Shown here: positions 11,270 through 21,674 of the stretch, piece by piece | Position numbering within the stretch: the first letter of the stretch is position 1 | How the letters are laid out: each line of letters starts with the position of its first letter | DNA from: Scilla litardierei | Lineage: Eukaryota > Streptophyta > Magnoliopsida > Asparagales > Asparagaceae | NCBI GenBank assembly: GCA_030789695.1 | Contig: CM061142.1 | Location: 157,142,714 to 157,206,713 of the forward strand | Length of the DNA stretch: 64,000 bases | Direction: 5' to 3' | Program-made: the position numbers and the translations under genes | The notes under the pieces: model-generated | Database searches by the model: none | What the model was told of the DNA's origin: nothing | Seen by the model: only the letters and a program-made list of their open reading frames with translations

Positions 11270-11420
11270 TGAATTCGCCTGGGCAGAGCCCAGGCGGCCT
11301 GGGCTTAGCCCAGGCCGAGCCTGGCCTTGCCCAGGCCGAGCCTGGGCTAAGCCCAGGCGTGTGCCTGGCTAGCCCAGGCAGCGCCTGGGCTAGCCCAGGC
11401 AGCCTGTTCTGCCTGGGCCT
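11270..11420. repeat. GCCTGGGC/GCCCAGGC array in copia-1 5' LTR
   Basis: This is the shorter counterpart of 4387-4580, lacking 24 bp of motif units. The two LTRs were identical at insertion, so the array length changed afterwards. Confidence 0.85.
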
Positions 11421-12732
11421 GACTTGGTCTGATGCTTTGGGCTGTTTTGGCTCTAACTTGAGCATTTGGCGTCCGATTTGGACGTCGTTCGAACCTGGGT
11501 TTAGACCGGGACATTCCCGTCTTACCCGTGAACTTTTCCTTGCGTTTATTTTATTAAATATTGTATTAAACAATTTAATACGCATTTAATCGCTTTTGCA
11601 TCAAATGCAAAATAGTCCCTATCTAAGCTTAAATTACCATATTGCATCAAATGCAATTATCTCTTCTTTTGCATCAAATACAAATATTTTCCCTAACTAT
11701 TTTCTACCTATTACTAGACGAAGCGTTGCACTCTGTGTGAGACCCTACAGCCTGACCCTTACAACAGGTTGGGCTCGAAGCCCTATACGGCAGTGACCAC
11801 GAGCAGTGGTTGCCGTCTCTGCTTCAGGAATCATCATTATGTGGTTAACTCATTGACATGAGTATTGTCGGGACCACCTGACTGTTTCTGTGATGAATTC
11901 CGCAGTTATAGTCTCTTCGTCTTAAATGTGTCGTTCGGATCAAGTCTGGGGTACGGTCAAACTGTCAACCCCAATAACTTGACTCCGGTTAGTTTCGATC
12001 AATCTTTAGTCAATATATGTTGGACTTCTTCCAACATACTCTGCGCAGAGTTTTTACTAAAGACCGAACTAACTCTACGACACTAACTCCCATTGACCGG
12101 GAGAGACGAATCCTCTCTTGGTCATTACTCACCTCGTGCGTTTCAAGTGACACCCAATCAGAAGACCTTTCGACAGGCCTTGCCTCGAAGCTAGGTCAGT
12201 TGATCTAAGTGGCACCGTTCACGCACAGGTTTGTCAAAATGACCTCAAGTCAAAAGACCAACTATCCTATCATCACTCAGAGTTATCACTGACAGATTGG
12301 TCAATATAACCATATGATAACTCTAGTGGATCGTTCAGTGAACTCATTCTAATGAGCACCTGTGTCTCGTCTTCGACTTCGCCAAGTCAAGCGATCATGA
12401 GATCATCGCCACCGCTAAACGGTGAAGACTAAGACACAATGGTCTATCCGATGTTTCGATATCCTTGTCTCGAAACATCTACGACCACGAACCATTCCAG
12501 ACTTATGCTACAGACGGTCAAACGTTTCTCCATGATCGAGATACTCATCTCGATACCCGTTTGACCTTGCATAAAGTCTCAGGACTTTACCTAAGTTGAT
12601 ATCTAATGTTAACTACATTACAATATAACTTAGATAAATTATTACCAAACAGCTTACTGTTATTTCGAACAAGATGTTTGTGCTATTCACACAGGAATAA
12701 ATGGCCTTGAGGGCATAATATTCCTACAGTCC

Positions 12733-14085
12733 ACGCCAGAGCTTTATATGCTCTATGCGATGACACGTCCCAGAGTTCTAGCTAGGGACAGTGACGAGTT
12801 GGTCCCCACCGTCGTGATTGATATCGCGAGCTGGTTTTTGGACCGCATCATCGTATCGGTGGGCGCACGCTCACCGATATGCTGCTGCGGTCTGATCACA
12901 CTGCTCACCTTGATGACCGGCGAGGACCTACCGGTCGATTTGCGTCGTTCTCCGGGCCCCACTTCACTGTCCATAGACGTCATGGCCCGGATGAATATGC
13001 TTCGTCCGCACGGTCAGCGACACTGGGTCTGGTTGCATGGTCCCTACGGTGCGGATTACATGATTCTTCCGAGCCCAGCTCGGACACAGATAGCACCAGG
13101 ACAGGTGGACTGGCTTTCGGCGATGGATCTCCTGATCCCCGTCGCCTACGTGCTCGAGGCCGAGGAGGCTGAGCACGCCCACGCTGCACACGCTGCACCC
13201 GCTGACCCCGCTGCTCCTGCCGACCCCGTGGCCCCTCAGCAGCCCGATATTTCTGCTGCTCCCGACACCTCTGTCCACACTTCTACCGGTGTCGGGAGTA
13301 CCCTCGCTGAGCCCACCTCCACTACCTCCACGCCCACCTCCACTACCACCACAGCTGGCCCTCTGTCCGTTGAGCCCGTTTCCTCCGCCCTACCCGAACG
13401 CCCACCGACTGTAGTTGAGAGCAGAGAGCCCTCTTTTGCTGCCGTCGTGGAGACCGTGGTTTCCACTTCTGTCTCCACCGCAGCCGTTTTTTCTGAGAGT
13501 GTCGTGGCGTCTGTCCACACGTCTGTGTCACCGACCTCTCTGGCCGTCTCGTTGCCACTTTTATACTCCGCTTCCGTTGCTGCTGCCTCCACTTCTTACC
13601 AGCCTGCGCCCCAGCCTCGCACTGAGGCTCGGCCCACACTTGCGAGCACAGCACCTTTCCTCCACATGCCTGCTGAGCCCATCACCTACGCCACCCAAGT
13701 ACGCCAGCCTCGTCCTGCACAGCACAGACAGGTGCGTCCCTCTGCACCACCTCCCCCCGACACTGTACTTCTGAGCATTCGTGCTCTCGAGGGGGCGGTG
13801 AGTGCCCTCAGAGGTGACCTCAGGACCATGTCTGCCACCGTCACCACCATGGCCAGCCGCTTTGACCTTCTCCCAGGCATTCACTATTGCCTCACTCAGA
13901 TTCTCGACCGGCTCCCTCGCGTACCGACCGTACCCACACCCACCCAGCAGGTACCCACCCCCACTCCTACACACACCCAGCCTGCTTCCACACCCACACC
14001 CACACCCACTCAGCAGACTGTTCCCCATCCACTACCACCACCTCCTCCGCCTCAGGACGGAGACGGCGCAGCCCCACCCTCTTAG
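12733..14085 (+). pseudogene. Athila env-position ORF, 3' part
   Basis: The frame resumes immediately after the GTCC duplication and runs 450 codons to the stop at 14083-14085. The first 140 residues are globular (TPELYMLYAMTRP; a WLHGPYGADY block). They are followed by a long low-complexity region rich in Ala, Pro, Ser and Thr with many Thr-Ser-Thr runs (about 13140-13600), a short coil-like segment (SIRALEGAVSALRGDLRTM, about 13770-13830), and a Pro/Thr tail ending in a poly-Pro stretch. No membrane anchor is evident. Length and composition fit the variable C-terminal half of Athila env-position proteins. The product is not expected from this copy because of the 9.3-kb insertion and the codon-8 stop. 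Confidence 0.7.
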
Positions 14086-16021
14086 GCACCCTTGATGCCA
14101 TCGATCTTTTTTGTCGTCGTGCTGCCCGTCTCTGCTGGGTCCTGATGATTTTTGGCCACCCTACCTACCCTCACTGTTTTGGGTTCACATTTTGTTCATA
14201 TCTTTATATATCATTTTTGGGAGCGAGTGAGAGTTTTTGGTGTCACACTTTTATATCTGTATCACTCCTATATCTGCATGCATCATGTCCGCATCATATT
14301 TTTTGTTTCTTTATTTTATTTTCTTTTTCATCATGCATGCATCCTCACCTTCCCCTCACATTACACGTCTCTCGGTGTGCCACACTTCGCACATTGAGGA
14401 CACTGTGCACTTTAGCTTGGGGGAGTGAGTTCTCACGTTCTTTTCGATTTAACACCTTTATTTTTAGTTTTTTCACGCCATTTTCCGCTTTTGCACTCAT
14501 TTTCACCACTTTTTATTTTTTTAACCATGCATCACGTTTTTTCTCATTTTCTTCGTGTGCTGCATTGTAAATAGCTTTATTTTCCCTCTTTATCTTTATT
14601 TCTTTTTCATCTCATGCTAGAGATGACTTTTCTGTGATGATGATGACGTGGAGTTAGCTTTCTCTATATGCATGCTATATTTGTCATGTCTTAGATTTTA
14701 TTTCTGATATCATATGCTGTGATCTGCCTTGCATTTAGAGATAGTAACCCACATTTTTTCCGCATGAAAATGGATGAAATTTTATTATTAGCTGAGTCTG
14801 AATATTCATATGTATGCTATCGCAGAAAACACACCAAGATTCACGCATTGGATGCTTATATCTGGAGTACCGTTTTCTTTTCCTATATCACTTCTATTTG
14901 CATGATTTGTACATTTCACTTCAGGATGATTGAATGATGTTAGCTATGATAAATCTGGATTAGTCTAGTTTTTTTTGTGATCGAAACTGAGTAGATTAGA
15001 TTACCCTGCTGAAGTTGTCGTGCACGTCTTATAGAGTGAACTGAGAGACATATTTAATTCTTTCTCCACATATCTTGAACATCAATTCTCTATTTTAAAA
15101 TCATTGGTGAATCTCCCCTTAGCGATTCTAATATATGGCATTTCCCCCGCTATTAATTCCTAGCTCCAAATTTCCCAAAACCAAAGAAAGAAAAAGAAAA
15201 ATTCTTGTATATCCTTACTTCTCTTTGATTTGGGATCATTATGTATATATGCTATTTGAAAAAAAAAGAAAAAAAATAAAAAAAAAGAAAAAGAAAAGAA
15301 AAGAGAAAAGAATCTCAATAAACGATCCCATCTCATGTTTCCTCTCTTTCTTCCCTCCTTTTGTTTTTATTTTCATTACTTTTGGAGCTTCATAAAAATG
15401 GGGATGTAAATATTGTTTTTTATGCCACCACGCTTATAGATAAGCTTGGGGGAGGGAATCCAATGATGTGTGAGAGAGTGACTACTTGACGATGCATGAC
15501 AACCTAGGCTAAGTAATATTCTATACTCGGTGAGATCGTTTTTAGCTTCACGAAATCCAGAAATCTATGCCTAGCACTCATTTCATGAAATCCATGCTTT
15601 TCTATTCTATTCTATTCTATTGCGTGATATTCTTATACTCCTCTTAGAAAGCGTTCAATTGAAAAGTGTGTGATCTGCGATATTGTATACCGCTTTAAAT
15701 GATTCAGACGATGTTAATGTTAGAATTATTCCGTTTTTCGTGATATATCGATATTCTTGGGTTTTCTATTTCTATTTGCAACATTATACTACGATATCGA
15801 AATAAAATTCTTTGACATGTGTTTTACGTTCGGTGCAAGCTATATGAGTAAGCAAAACCCACGTCCTGAGAAAATGATCTAGCAGCTTCCCTCTTCGCTT
15901 TCTTCTTTCTTCTTCGTTTTTTTTGTTTTTCGTTTTTCGTCGTTTTCGTTTTCCGAATCCACCAAGTTCACCTTTTACTTATCTTCCTCGAGGACGAGTA
16001 AGAGGCAAGCTTGGGGGATTT
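14086..16021 (+). other. Athila 3' region between env-position ORF and LTR
   Basis: Non-coding, pyrimidine-rich, with an A-rich run at 15258-15311. It contains three purine tracts of the form AGCTTGGGGGA, at 14414-14424, 15442-15455 and 16007-16018. Only the last abuts the LTR. The first follows a CATTGAGGACA context that is usual after Athila ORFs. Confidence 0.7.
16007..16018 (+). other. Athila polypurine tract
   Basis: AAGCTTGGGGGA sits 3 bp before the LTR start TGATCACTCC. It is the likely plus-strand priming site. Confidence 0.75.
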
Positions 16022-16317
16022 TGATCACTCCATATTTTACACCTTTTTTCCGCATGTTTGCATGCCATTTAGATCGCTCAAATCACGCTTTTCACGATTT
16101 ATCGACAATATTGCGATGTTTTTCACGATTTGTTGTTTTTGTCGTATTTCAGGAGATTTGGAGCGATTTGGAGTGATTCCGAGATACACCTACTCCAGAG
16201 TGTCACCGACGACCTCCTCGAGGGGTATTTTGCCATTGGAGAGGAGCGGAAGAAGAAAGAACGTCGTAGGAGCGACGAGGATGCAAAAACAAGCTGAATG
16301 GGCATTTTTGGTGTCTC

Positions 16318-16696
16318 ACTCGGCCGAGTGAAGGAGTCACTCGGCCGACCAGAAGACCCCGCTCGGTCGGCCAGATCGGACACGCACCAAGTGTGCACTC
16401 GGCCGAACATCAGAGGCCACATCGGCCGAGTGACGGAACCCCGTCCGCCCGAGTGGCACTCAGACGACGCCCATCAAAAAGAGACAACTTACTGTTTTTT
16501 GTCTGCCTGAGCTTCAGAATACCCACTCGGCCGAGTGGAAAATGCCGACCGCCCGAGTGAATTGAAACCATCGGCCGAGTGACGATAACTCACTCGGCCG
16601 AGCGACGCCCGAAGTGAAGACCCCCAAGACCCCAGACTTAATGGAATTTCTCAGGGTTTCTCACTCGGCCGAGCGACTTTTGTCACTCGGCCGAGT
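16318..16696 (+). repeat. ACTCGGCCGAGT palindrome array in Athila LTR
   Basis: Perfect copies occur at 16318, 16525 and 16685, with several variants between (for example near 16338, 16396, 16420, 16570, 16591 and 16663). The array lies 85 bp upstream of the TATA-like GATATTTAACC. It is the LTR counterpart of the internal array at 1757-2070. Confidence 0.88.
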
Positions 16697-17186
16697 GAGC
16701 AGCGCTGCCTGTAGCGTAAATTGCGATTTTCAGGCTGCGCAGGGGCATTTTGGTCACAGTTTTTTGGACGATTTTGGGGGATATTTAACCCCAGTTTTTA
16801 ACCTAGGTTAGGGAGCTTTTTCCTTTGCTTTTTGCAGATTTTTAGATTAAACTTTTTGGCTTTTGATTCTGGTGATTGGAGAGGAGAGAAAAGTTTATTT
16901 TCGTTGGATTCTTGGATAACTCTATTGGTTTGTCTCCCTCTTCATCAAAAATCTCATTTTTATTGCTTATTTGAATATTGTGATGAATTCTCTTGTTATT
17001 TCAATTGATTATTTTTGTGTTTGTGATATGAATTGTGAGTAGTCCTAACGTCTTGGGGCGTGGGGATGAACCCTACGAGCCCAATTTCTGATTTGTGATG
17101 ATTTGGTAGAACTATTGCTAGAATTGCTATTAGGGTTAGTTTGGGATCGATTTATTATGGATAGCTAGGTGTTCATATCGATTGGG

Positions 17187-17470
17187 ATTTGCAAAAGATT
17201 AGATCCCAATTCGATAGGAAACCCTAGAAATCCGAATTGGGTTGAAATCGAGTTTCCGTAGTATCGGTTTGCAAGAGATTGGACCGATACTAGGGTTCTC
17301 GGTTGCAATTCCATGCCGATACCCGTTTGCAAGAGATTGGACGGGTAGGAACCATCCCAACCTAGGCTGCGGCCCGAGTTTGCACGAGAGTGGGCTCGGG
17401 ACGCGATTGAACGATGATGTTGATCCTAATGCTAGCTTGCCTAGGCTTGGGTTTGCAAGAGATTGGACCC
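17187..17470 (+). repeat. TTTGCAAGAGATTGGA repeats in Athila LTR
   Basis: The phrase TTTGCAAGAGATTGGA recurs about five times with small changes (near 17187, 17268, 17326, 17383 and 17452). Each is preceded by a different short word that also follows it, so every unit looks like a small local duplication around a shared core. No function is apparent. Confidence 0.7.
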
Positions 17471-18149
17471 AAACCTAGGTTAGCTATAGACCGGCAACAG
17501 CGCGAGAGCGTGAGCTAGGTTTCACATTCAGTTGCAACTAGTTCATTCGAAATTCTACCCTAGCAATTGTGATATCAATGAATCACATTGACGAGATACG
17601 GTGAGTAGAGGGGATTCCCTATTCCCTAGGCGTCTTTATTTGATTTTATATCTCCATACTTTGTCTGACGATTGTGACAGAATCGTCGAAAGGCAAACTC
17701 CACTCTTCTGTTCCTATAGCCAGGTTCTTACGAGAAGACACTGTCATACGTCCTCCCTGAGTTCGATACCCGCTCGCCGCTACACCGTGCGCTTGCGGTA
17801 AAACTACACGGTCGCTCTTTTGGGTTACATTCCGAAGCGATCAGTGGTTGCATGGAGAATTAGGGATTATGGGTGAACATGAAATTTAGGAGTTCATATT
17901 TCAATGTGATATCATTTTGAACTCAATTTACATCATGCTATTTCATGCGCATATTTTCATATGTATTTCAAATGAGATTTATTGGATTTCTTGATGTATT
18001 TTTCAATTGATTTAATATACTCAATTTTCATATGAATTTATATGTTTATTGATAGTATAAGATGGGTTTTAGAATAATTAGAGTATAGGTCTAAGGGTGA
18101 GTGTTCTTAAAAACCCTTATATTCAGCTCAATCTGAAAATCATGACCAT

Positions 18150-18500
18150 GACCAGACGACTACACTTTATTCAGCAGTTGCCTGTCTCAACTCTATTTTT
18201 TGAATCAAATTTGTCATCTTTCAGGCAGACGACTGTTGAGTATTTTCAAGCGACTGTCTCCCAGACAGACGACTAACATTTGTTCATCAAGCGCCTACCT
18301 CATATCTTGAGATTTTCTCATTTTTTGATCAAAATTATGACTTACGGCCAGACGACTGTAATGAGAATAATAGGCATTTGTTAATTTCTAGGCGACTGTA
18401 TTTTCCTCTGTAGTCGCATGTCCCTCTGCTAAGTCATTTTCTTTAGCTTTTCGATCAGCCGACTGATGATTGTTCATCAGTCAACTGTTCGCTGCTTTGT
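18150..18500 (+). repeat. CAGACGACTG motif array upstream of Sirevirus env-position ORF
   Basis: Copies of CAGACGACTG and variants (AGGCGACTG, CAGCCGACTG, CAGTCAACTG) recur, with clear examples at 18153, 18226, 18266 and 18349. The complement CAGTCGTCTG fills the Sirevirus LTR at 54028-54510. The array ends about 60 bp before a TATA-like box. Confidence 0.8.
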
Positions 18501-18566
18501 CGGTTCGTTGATCGAATCTGAGCCATTTATTTTCTGATCCAACGGCTCAGAGTTTTTCCTCCTCTT

Positions 18567-18576
18567 CTTATATGAT
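18567..18576 (+). promoter_or_regulatory. TATA-like box before Sirevirus env-position ORF
   Basis: CTTATATGAT is followed by a pyrimidine-rich leader of about 200 bp and the ATG at 18780. It is inferred from position after the motif array. Confidence 0.35.
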
Positions 18577-18779
18577 CGGGACCCTTCATATTCTTAATCG
18601 ATTTCATTCGATTGTCCACGTCTTTCTCATTCAATTCGAAGCCCTTCTCCATCGATTCAACCTCAAATCGATCTGCTCAAGACTTGGAACTCCTTCAATT
18701 GATCGATTGAAGTGGTATAAACTCTTATCCTCTCTATTTTCGAGCCCTAGATTAATCTATTTCGTTTGATTTCTTTCCT

Positions 18780-19377
18780 ATGGCTCCTCCCAAATCAAGC
18801 TTTGTCGTGAAAGGTAGGGGTAAGGGTAAGAAGAAGGCTAAGGACCAAAACCTAGGGCTCCTAAGCGTGCGTTTGAGGGTCGCATCGATCCCAGAACGAA
18901 GTTCACATCCACACCCTTCCCTACTGCTGAATCCGATCATTCTTCTTCTGAAGAAGAAGAACCCGGCGAGCGCCTTCAAAAATGTCAAAGAAGGCACATT
19001 GGTATTCGTATCAATGAGTCTAACTCTACTCGTGTGGCTGCTGACACCCACACTGAGCCGCAACCCAATGAACCCCACGACAAAAATCTACCTAGACCTA
19101 CTCAGCCTCCTCTCGCTGATCCTCTTGTACCTATCTGCAGAGATGCATCTTGCTTGGATAAGTTCCATTCGATGATTGGTATAAAGCTCCTTAGAGAGTG
19201 TTACATCAATTATTATGCCTTCACTACTGAGAGACTTGTAGATCTGATGACGTCGACCAAATTTACCAAGTTATTTCGATACTCTCATGTGGATTCCCCT
19301 AGACCATACCCATTTTGGTCAAGCTTTTCTACGCTAACCGCATTCACGATAATTTTGGTGAGACCGGTGTTATAGAC
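18780..19377 (+). pseudogene. Sirevirus env-position ORF (plant putative transposon protein type), 5' part
   Basis: The start ATG at 18780 gives MAPPKSSFVVKGRGKGKKKA, a Pro/basic N-terminus. A frameshift near 18845-18860 moves to the frame giving an acidic Ser/Glu stretch and then CRDASCLDKFHSMIGIK. A second shift near 19308 leads to VKLFYANRIHDNFGETGV. This last segment resembles the VREFYAN block of the large plant family annotated as putative plant transposon protein, found in env-position ORFs and fragments. Copia-2 interrupts it at 19378. The function of the family is unknown. No signal peptide is visible. Confidence 0.6.
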
Positions 19378-19985
19378 TGTTGGATATGGAAGACGTTTGT
19401 ACACCCTTGTGGGGGATGTACGAGGGAATACGGACCTCGAACGTCGCGCACACTAAATCATGTGCAAAGGGAATCTGTTCCCTTGCGGAGAGGATCTCTG
19501 TATGAGCGGGAAAGTCGCATTATATATGCATAAGTGCATGCGACATATGGCTAATAAAGGGGGAATATCTTAAGCTTATGTTGTACCATGCATATGGTAC
19601 AACTTAAGCTTATAATGTGCCATGTATCATGGTACACCTTAATTAAGTTGTTCCAAAGGAACAACTTACCCTAAAATAACTACCTTGGGGGCTATAAATA
19701 AGACCCAAGGGTAGCCATTTTCCTTACACATTTTGCATGAAATTCATGCATGCATCTTCTTCATAGCGAAGCTCTGCAGAAATATTTCCTCTCCCTCCAT
19801 CCAAGTTCTTAATCTAAAATAGAGATTTAGATTGTGGGATTAGTAGCCTTACTCCGTTCGTGAGTAGACTCGATCCGTCGTGGCGAATCCGAAGGCGAAG
19901 TTCGTAGACTACCGTGCCGCGTACGCAAGCGTAAGTCTAAACTTCATGTTATCGATCCTAACTCTGTTTTGGACAGGATCTTACA
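19378..19985 (+). repeat. Copia-2 5' LTR
   Basis: TGTTGGATATGG to ATCTTACA. It contains strong inverted repeats upstream of the TATA box: GTTGTACCAT/ATGGTACAAC (19579-19602) flanked by AAGCTTA arms, and TTGTTCC/GGAACAA near 19650-19667. The TATA box CTATAAATAAG is near 19692. Confidence 0.95.
19692..19702 (+). promoter_or_regulatory. Copia-2 5' LTR TATA box
   Basis: CTATAAATAAG follows the cluster of inverted repeats in the LTR. The identical box is in the 3' LTR (about 27109). Confidence 0.6.
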
Positions 19986-19986
19986 T

Positions 19987-19999
19987 TGGTATCAGAGCC
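19987..19999 (+). other. Copia-2 primer binding site (tRNA-iMet)
   Basis: TGGTATCAGAGCC lies one base after the 5' LTR. Confidence 0.92.
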
Positions 20000-20051
20000 A
20001 TATAGGTTCGCCCCGGTCAAACCATCGCCCCGTCGAAACTACGAACGAGTC

Positions 20052-20300
20052 GTTGTCTTTTTCACGAATGGGTCTCCTACTATTACGGATATAGTAGGAA
20101 CGCTTCGTGACGAAGAGAACGCAGCGGTTGTTCTTTTCACGTTAGGGTCTCCTATCATTATGGATATGGTAGGAACTCTCCGTGACGGGAAGAACCGACC
20201 GTTCACGTATTAAGTTATTCATTTTTGGCACACGGCCATTAGAAAATAACTAAATTCTCGACGAACGGGTGCTTCATCGACGAACGGGTGCTTCATCGAG
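20052..20300 (+). repeat. Short tandem duplications in copia-2 leader
   Basis: A 75-bp unit starting GTTGTCTTTTTC is repeated at 20127 with divergence. A shorter unit containing GACGAACGGGTGCTTCATC is duplicated at about 20258-20300. Confidence 0.75.
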
Positions 20301-20340
20301 GAAGATGATGGAAGTTATTTCCATCGGGTAAGAGGAAAAT

Positions 20341-21180
20341 TTGGTGCATGTGCACCATGGCCAAATGGGCCATGAAGGCCATGCACCCCCTCTCCTCATG
20401 CGGAGGGGGTTGGCTACGGCCAATAACCACCGGCGACCACCCCATCAAGGGGGAGGAGAAAGTGCGGCAACCCCATTCAAAGGGGGTGGCCGGTCATGGC
20501 CAAAGGGGCCATGGCCGGCCAACGCCGAAAGGCCTTGACCATGGCCGGCCATGGCCAAGCCATGACCGGCCATGGCCAGGCCGGCAGTGGCCGGCCAAGG
20601 CCGGGCCGGCAGTGGCCGGCCTTGGCCAAGGGCCTGCCGGCCCTGGCCGGCCTGCCGGCCCTGGCAGAGGCCAGGGCCGGCGCCCTGGCCACTGCCAGGG
20701 CCAGGCCGACCCTGGCAGTGGCCAGGGCTGGCCTGCCGGCCCTGGCAGAGGCCAGGGCCGGAGCCCTGGCCACTGCCAGGGCCAGGCCGGCCCTGGCAGA
20801 GGCCAGGGCCGGAGCCCTGGCCACTGCCAGGGCCAGGCCGGCCCTGGCAGAGGCTAGGGCCGGCGCCCTGGCCTCAGGCCAGGGCCTGGCCGAGGCCAGG
20901 GCAGGAGCCCTGGCCCCGGCCAGCGGCCTGCCGGCCCTGGCAGAGGCCAGGGCCGGCGCCCTGGCCTCAGGCCAGGGCCTGGCCGAGGCCAGGGCAGGAG
21001 CCCTGGCCCCGGCCAGTGGTCTGGCCGGCAGGCCCTGGCAGTGGCCAGGGCCTGGCCGGCCGGCCCTGGCAGAGGCCAGGGCCTGGCCGGCCCTGGCCGA
21101 GGGGGCCAGGCCCCCTGGCCGGCCAGGGCAGAGGCCCTGGCCGGCCCTTGGCCAAGCCCGGGTCAGGGCAGAGGCCCTGA
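20341..21180. repeat. GGCC-rich palindromic array in copia-2 leader
   Basis: About 840 bp between the primer site and gag are built from GGCCATGGCC, then GGCCAGGGCCGG, CCCTGGCC and CCTGGCAG words in both orientations. Nearly every segment is self-complementary to its neighbours. Long ORFs exist in all frames because the composition lacks A/T-rich stop codons, so none is credible. The 5' part (20341-20500) is less regular than the rest. Confidence 0.9.
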
Positions 21181-21299
21181 CCGGGAAGAAGTTGAATTCG
21201 AAAATTGGTCGACCAATTTTGTGTTTTTGGTCGACCAATCCGACAAATGGTCTGGGTCGATTGTAAACTTGCCAAATGACCCATACGGGGTGACAAAAG

Positions 21300-21640
21300 G
21301 CATTGGTCAAACTCGAATGTGTCGATTAGCCCATACGGGGCTAACCACAGTGCCGACTAGTTCATACGGGACTAACGTTTTAATGAAGTTTTTCATTGGG
21401 CTCTACTCCTTGAAGATTAGCCATAGTGCTCTACTTCATGCGAGATTAGCCAAGTCATTGTGCTCTACTCTTCGGAGATTAGCCAATGTACTTATGAAAT
21501 TGTGCTCTACTCCTTGAAGATTAGCCGTAATGCTCTACTTCATGCGAGATTAGCCATGTCATTGTGCTCTACTCTACGGAGATTAGCCAATGAACTTATG
21601 ACGTTGTGCTCTACTCTACGGAGATTAGCCAATGTATTTT
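21300..21640 (+). repeat. GAGATTAGCC / GTGCTCTACT tandem array in copia-2 leader
   Basis: Irregular units combine AGATTAGCCA with TGCTCTACTC. They are preceded by three CCATACGGG-type units (about 21280-21370). Confidence 0.75.
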
Positions 21641-21674
21641 ATATTCGTTTTGAAAAATACGTTTTCAAAAACGC

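Larger units (their letters stand above)
3400..12728 (-). mobile_element. Copia-1: non-autonomous Ty1/copia element, minus strand
   Basis: Two near-identical LTRs of about 2.46 kb flank a 4.4-kb interior. Orientation is minus: the complement of the initiator-tRNA-Met primer site TGGTATCAGAGCC is at 10257-10269 beside the right LTR, and the polypurine tract complement TCTCCCACTTGC is at 5882-5893 beside the left LTR. LTRs read TGTAGG...AACA on the minus strand. The 4-bp sequence GTCC flanks it on both sides (3396-3399 and 12729-12732). Removing the element and one GTCC rejoins the Athila env-position frame exactly. Only relics of pol remain. The LTRs differ by roughly a dozen substitutions plus one 24-bp array change, so insertion was fairly recent. 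Confidence 0.92.
10271..12728 (-). repeat. Copia-1 5' LTR (minus orientation)
   Basis: This 2458-bp LTR is the upstream LTR in element orientation. Its TATA box complement is at 10908-10919 and its GCCTGGGC array at 11270-11420. It is near-identical to 3400-5881. Confidence 0.93.
1..17843 (+). mobile_element. Athila-lineage Ty3/gypsy retrotransposon, left end outside window, pol-less
   Basis: The order of parts is gag C-terminus and protease, a non-coding stretch with a palindrome array, an env-position ORF, a long 3' region with three AGCTTGGGGGA-type purine tracts, and a 3' LTR (16022-17843). The gag-PR motifs and the purine-tract context (downstream of a segment reading CATTGAGGACA) are typical of Athila elements. 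No reverse transcriptase, RNase H or integrase lies between protease and the env-position ORF, so this is a non-autonomous derivative. Copia-1 (3400-12728) is inserted in the env-position ORF. The 5' LTR is upstream of the window, so the TSD cannot be checked; the five bases after the 3' LTR are GTGGT. Confidence 0.85.
16022..17843 (+). repeat. Athila 3' LTR
   Basis: It starts TGATCACTCC right after the polypurine tract and ends in AGCGATCA. The end region contains CCCTGAGTTCGATACCCG (about 17755-17772), usual near Athila LTR ends. It holds the ACTCGGCCGAGT array (16318-16696), a TATA-like GATATTTAACC (about 16780) and a short-repeat region (17187-17470). The partner LTR is outside the window, so the left boundary rests on the tract and the TG dinucleotide. 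Confidence 0.75.

Noticed and set aside
12733..14085. Genuine viral-type envelope glycoprotein
   Set aside because: No signal peptide, membrane anchor or glycoprotein cysteine pattern; only the genomic position is env-like.
20348..21310. Several long overlapping ORFs on both strands in the GC-rich block
   Set aside because: They arise from low-complexity GGCC/CCTGGCC sequence without stop codons and encode only Gly-Pro-Ala-Arg runs.
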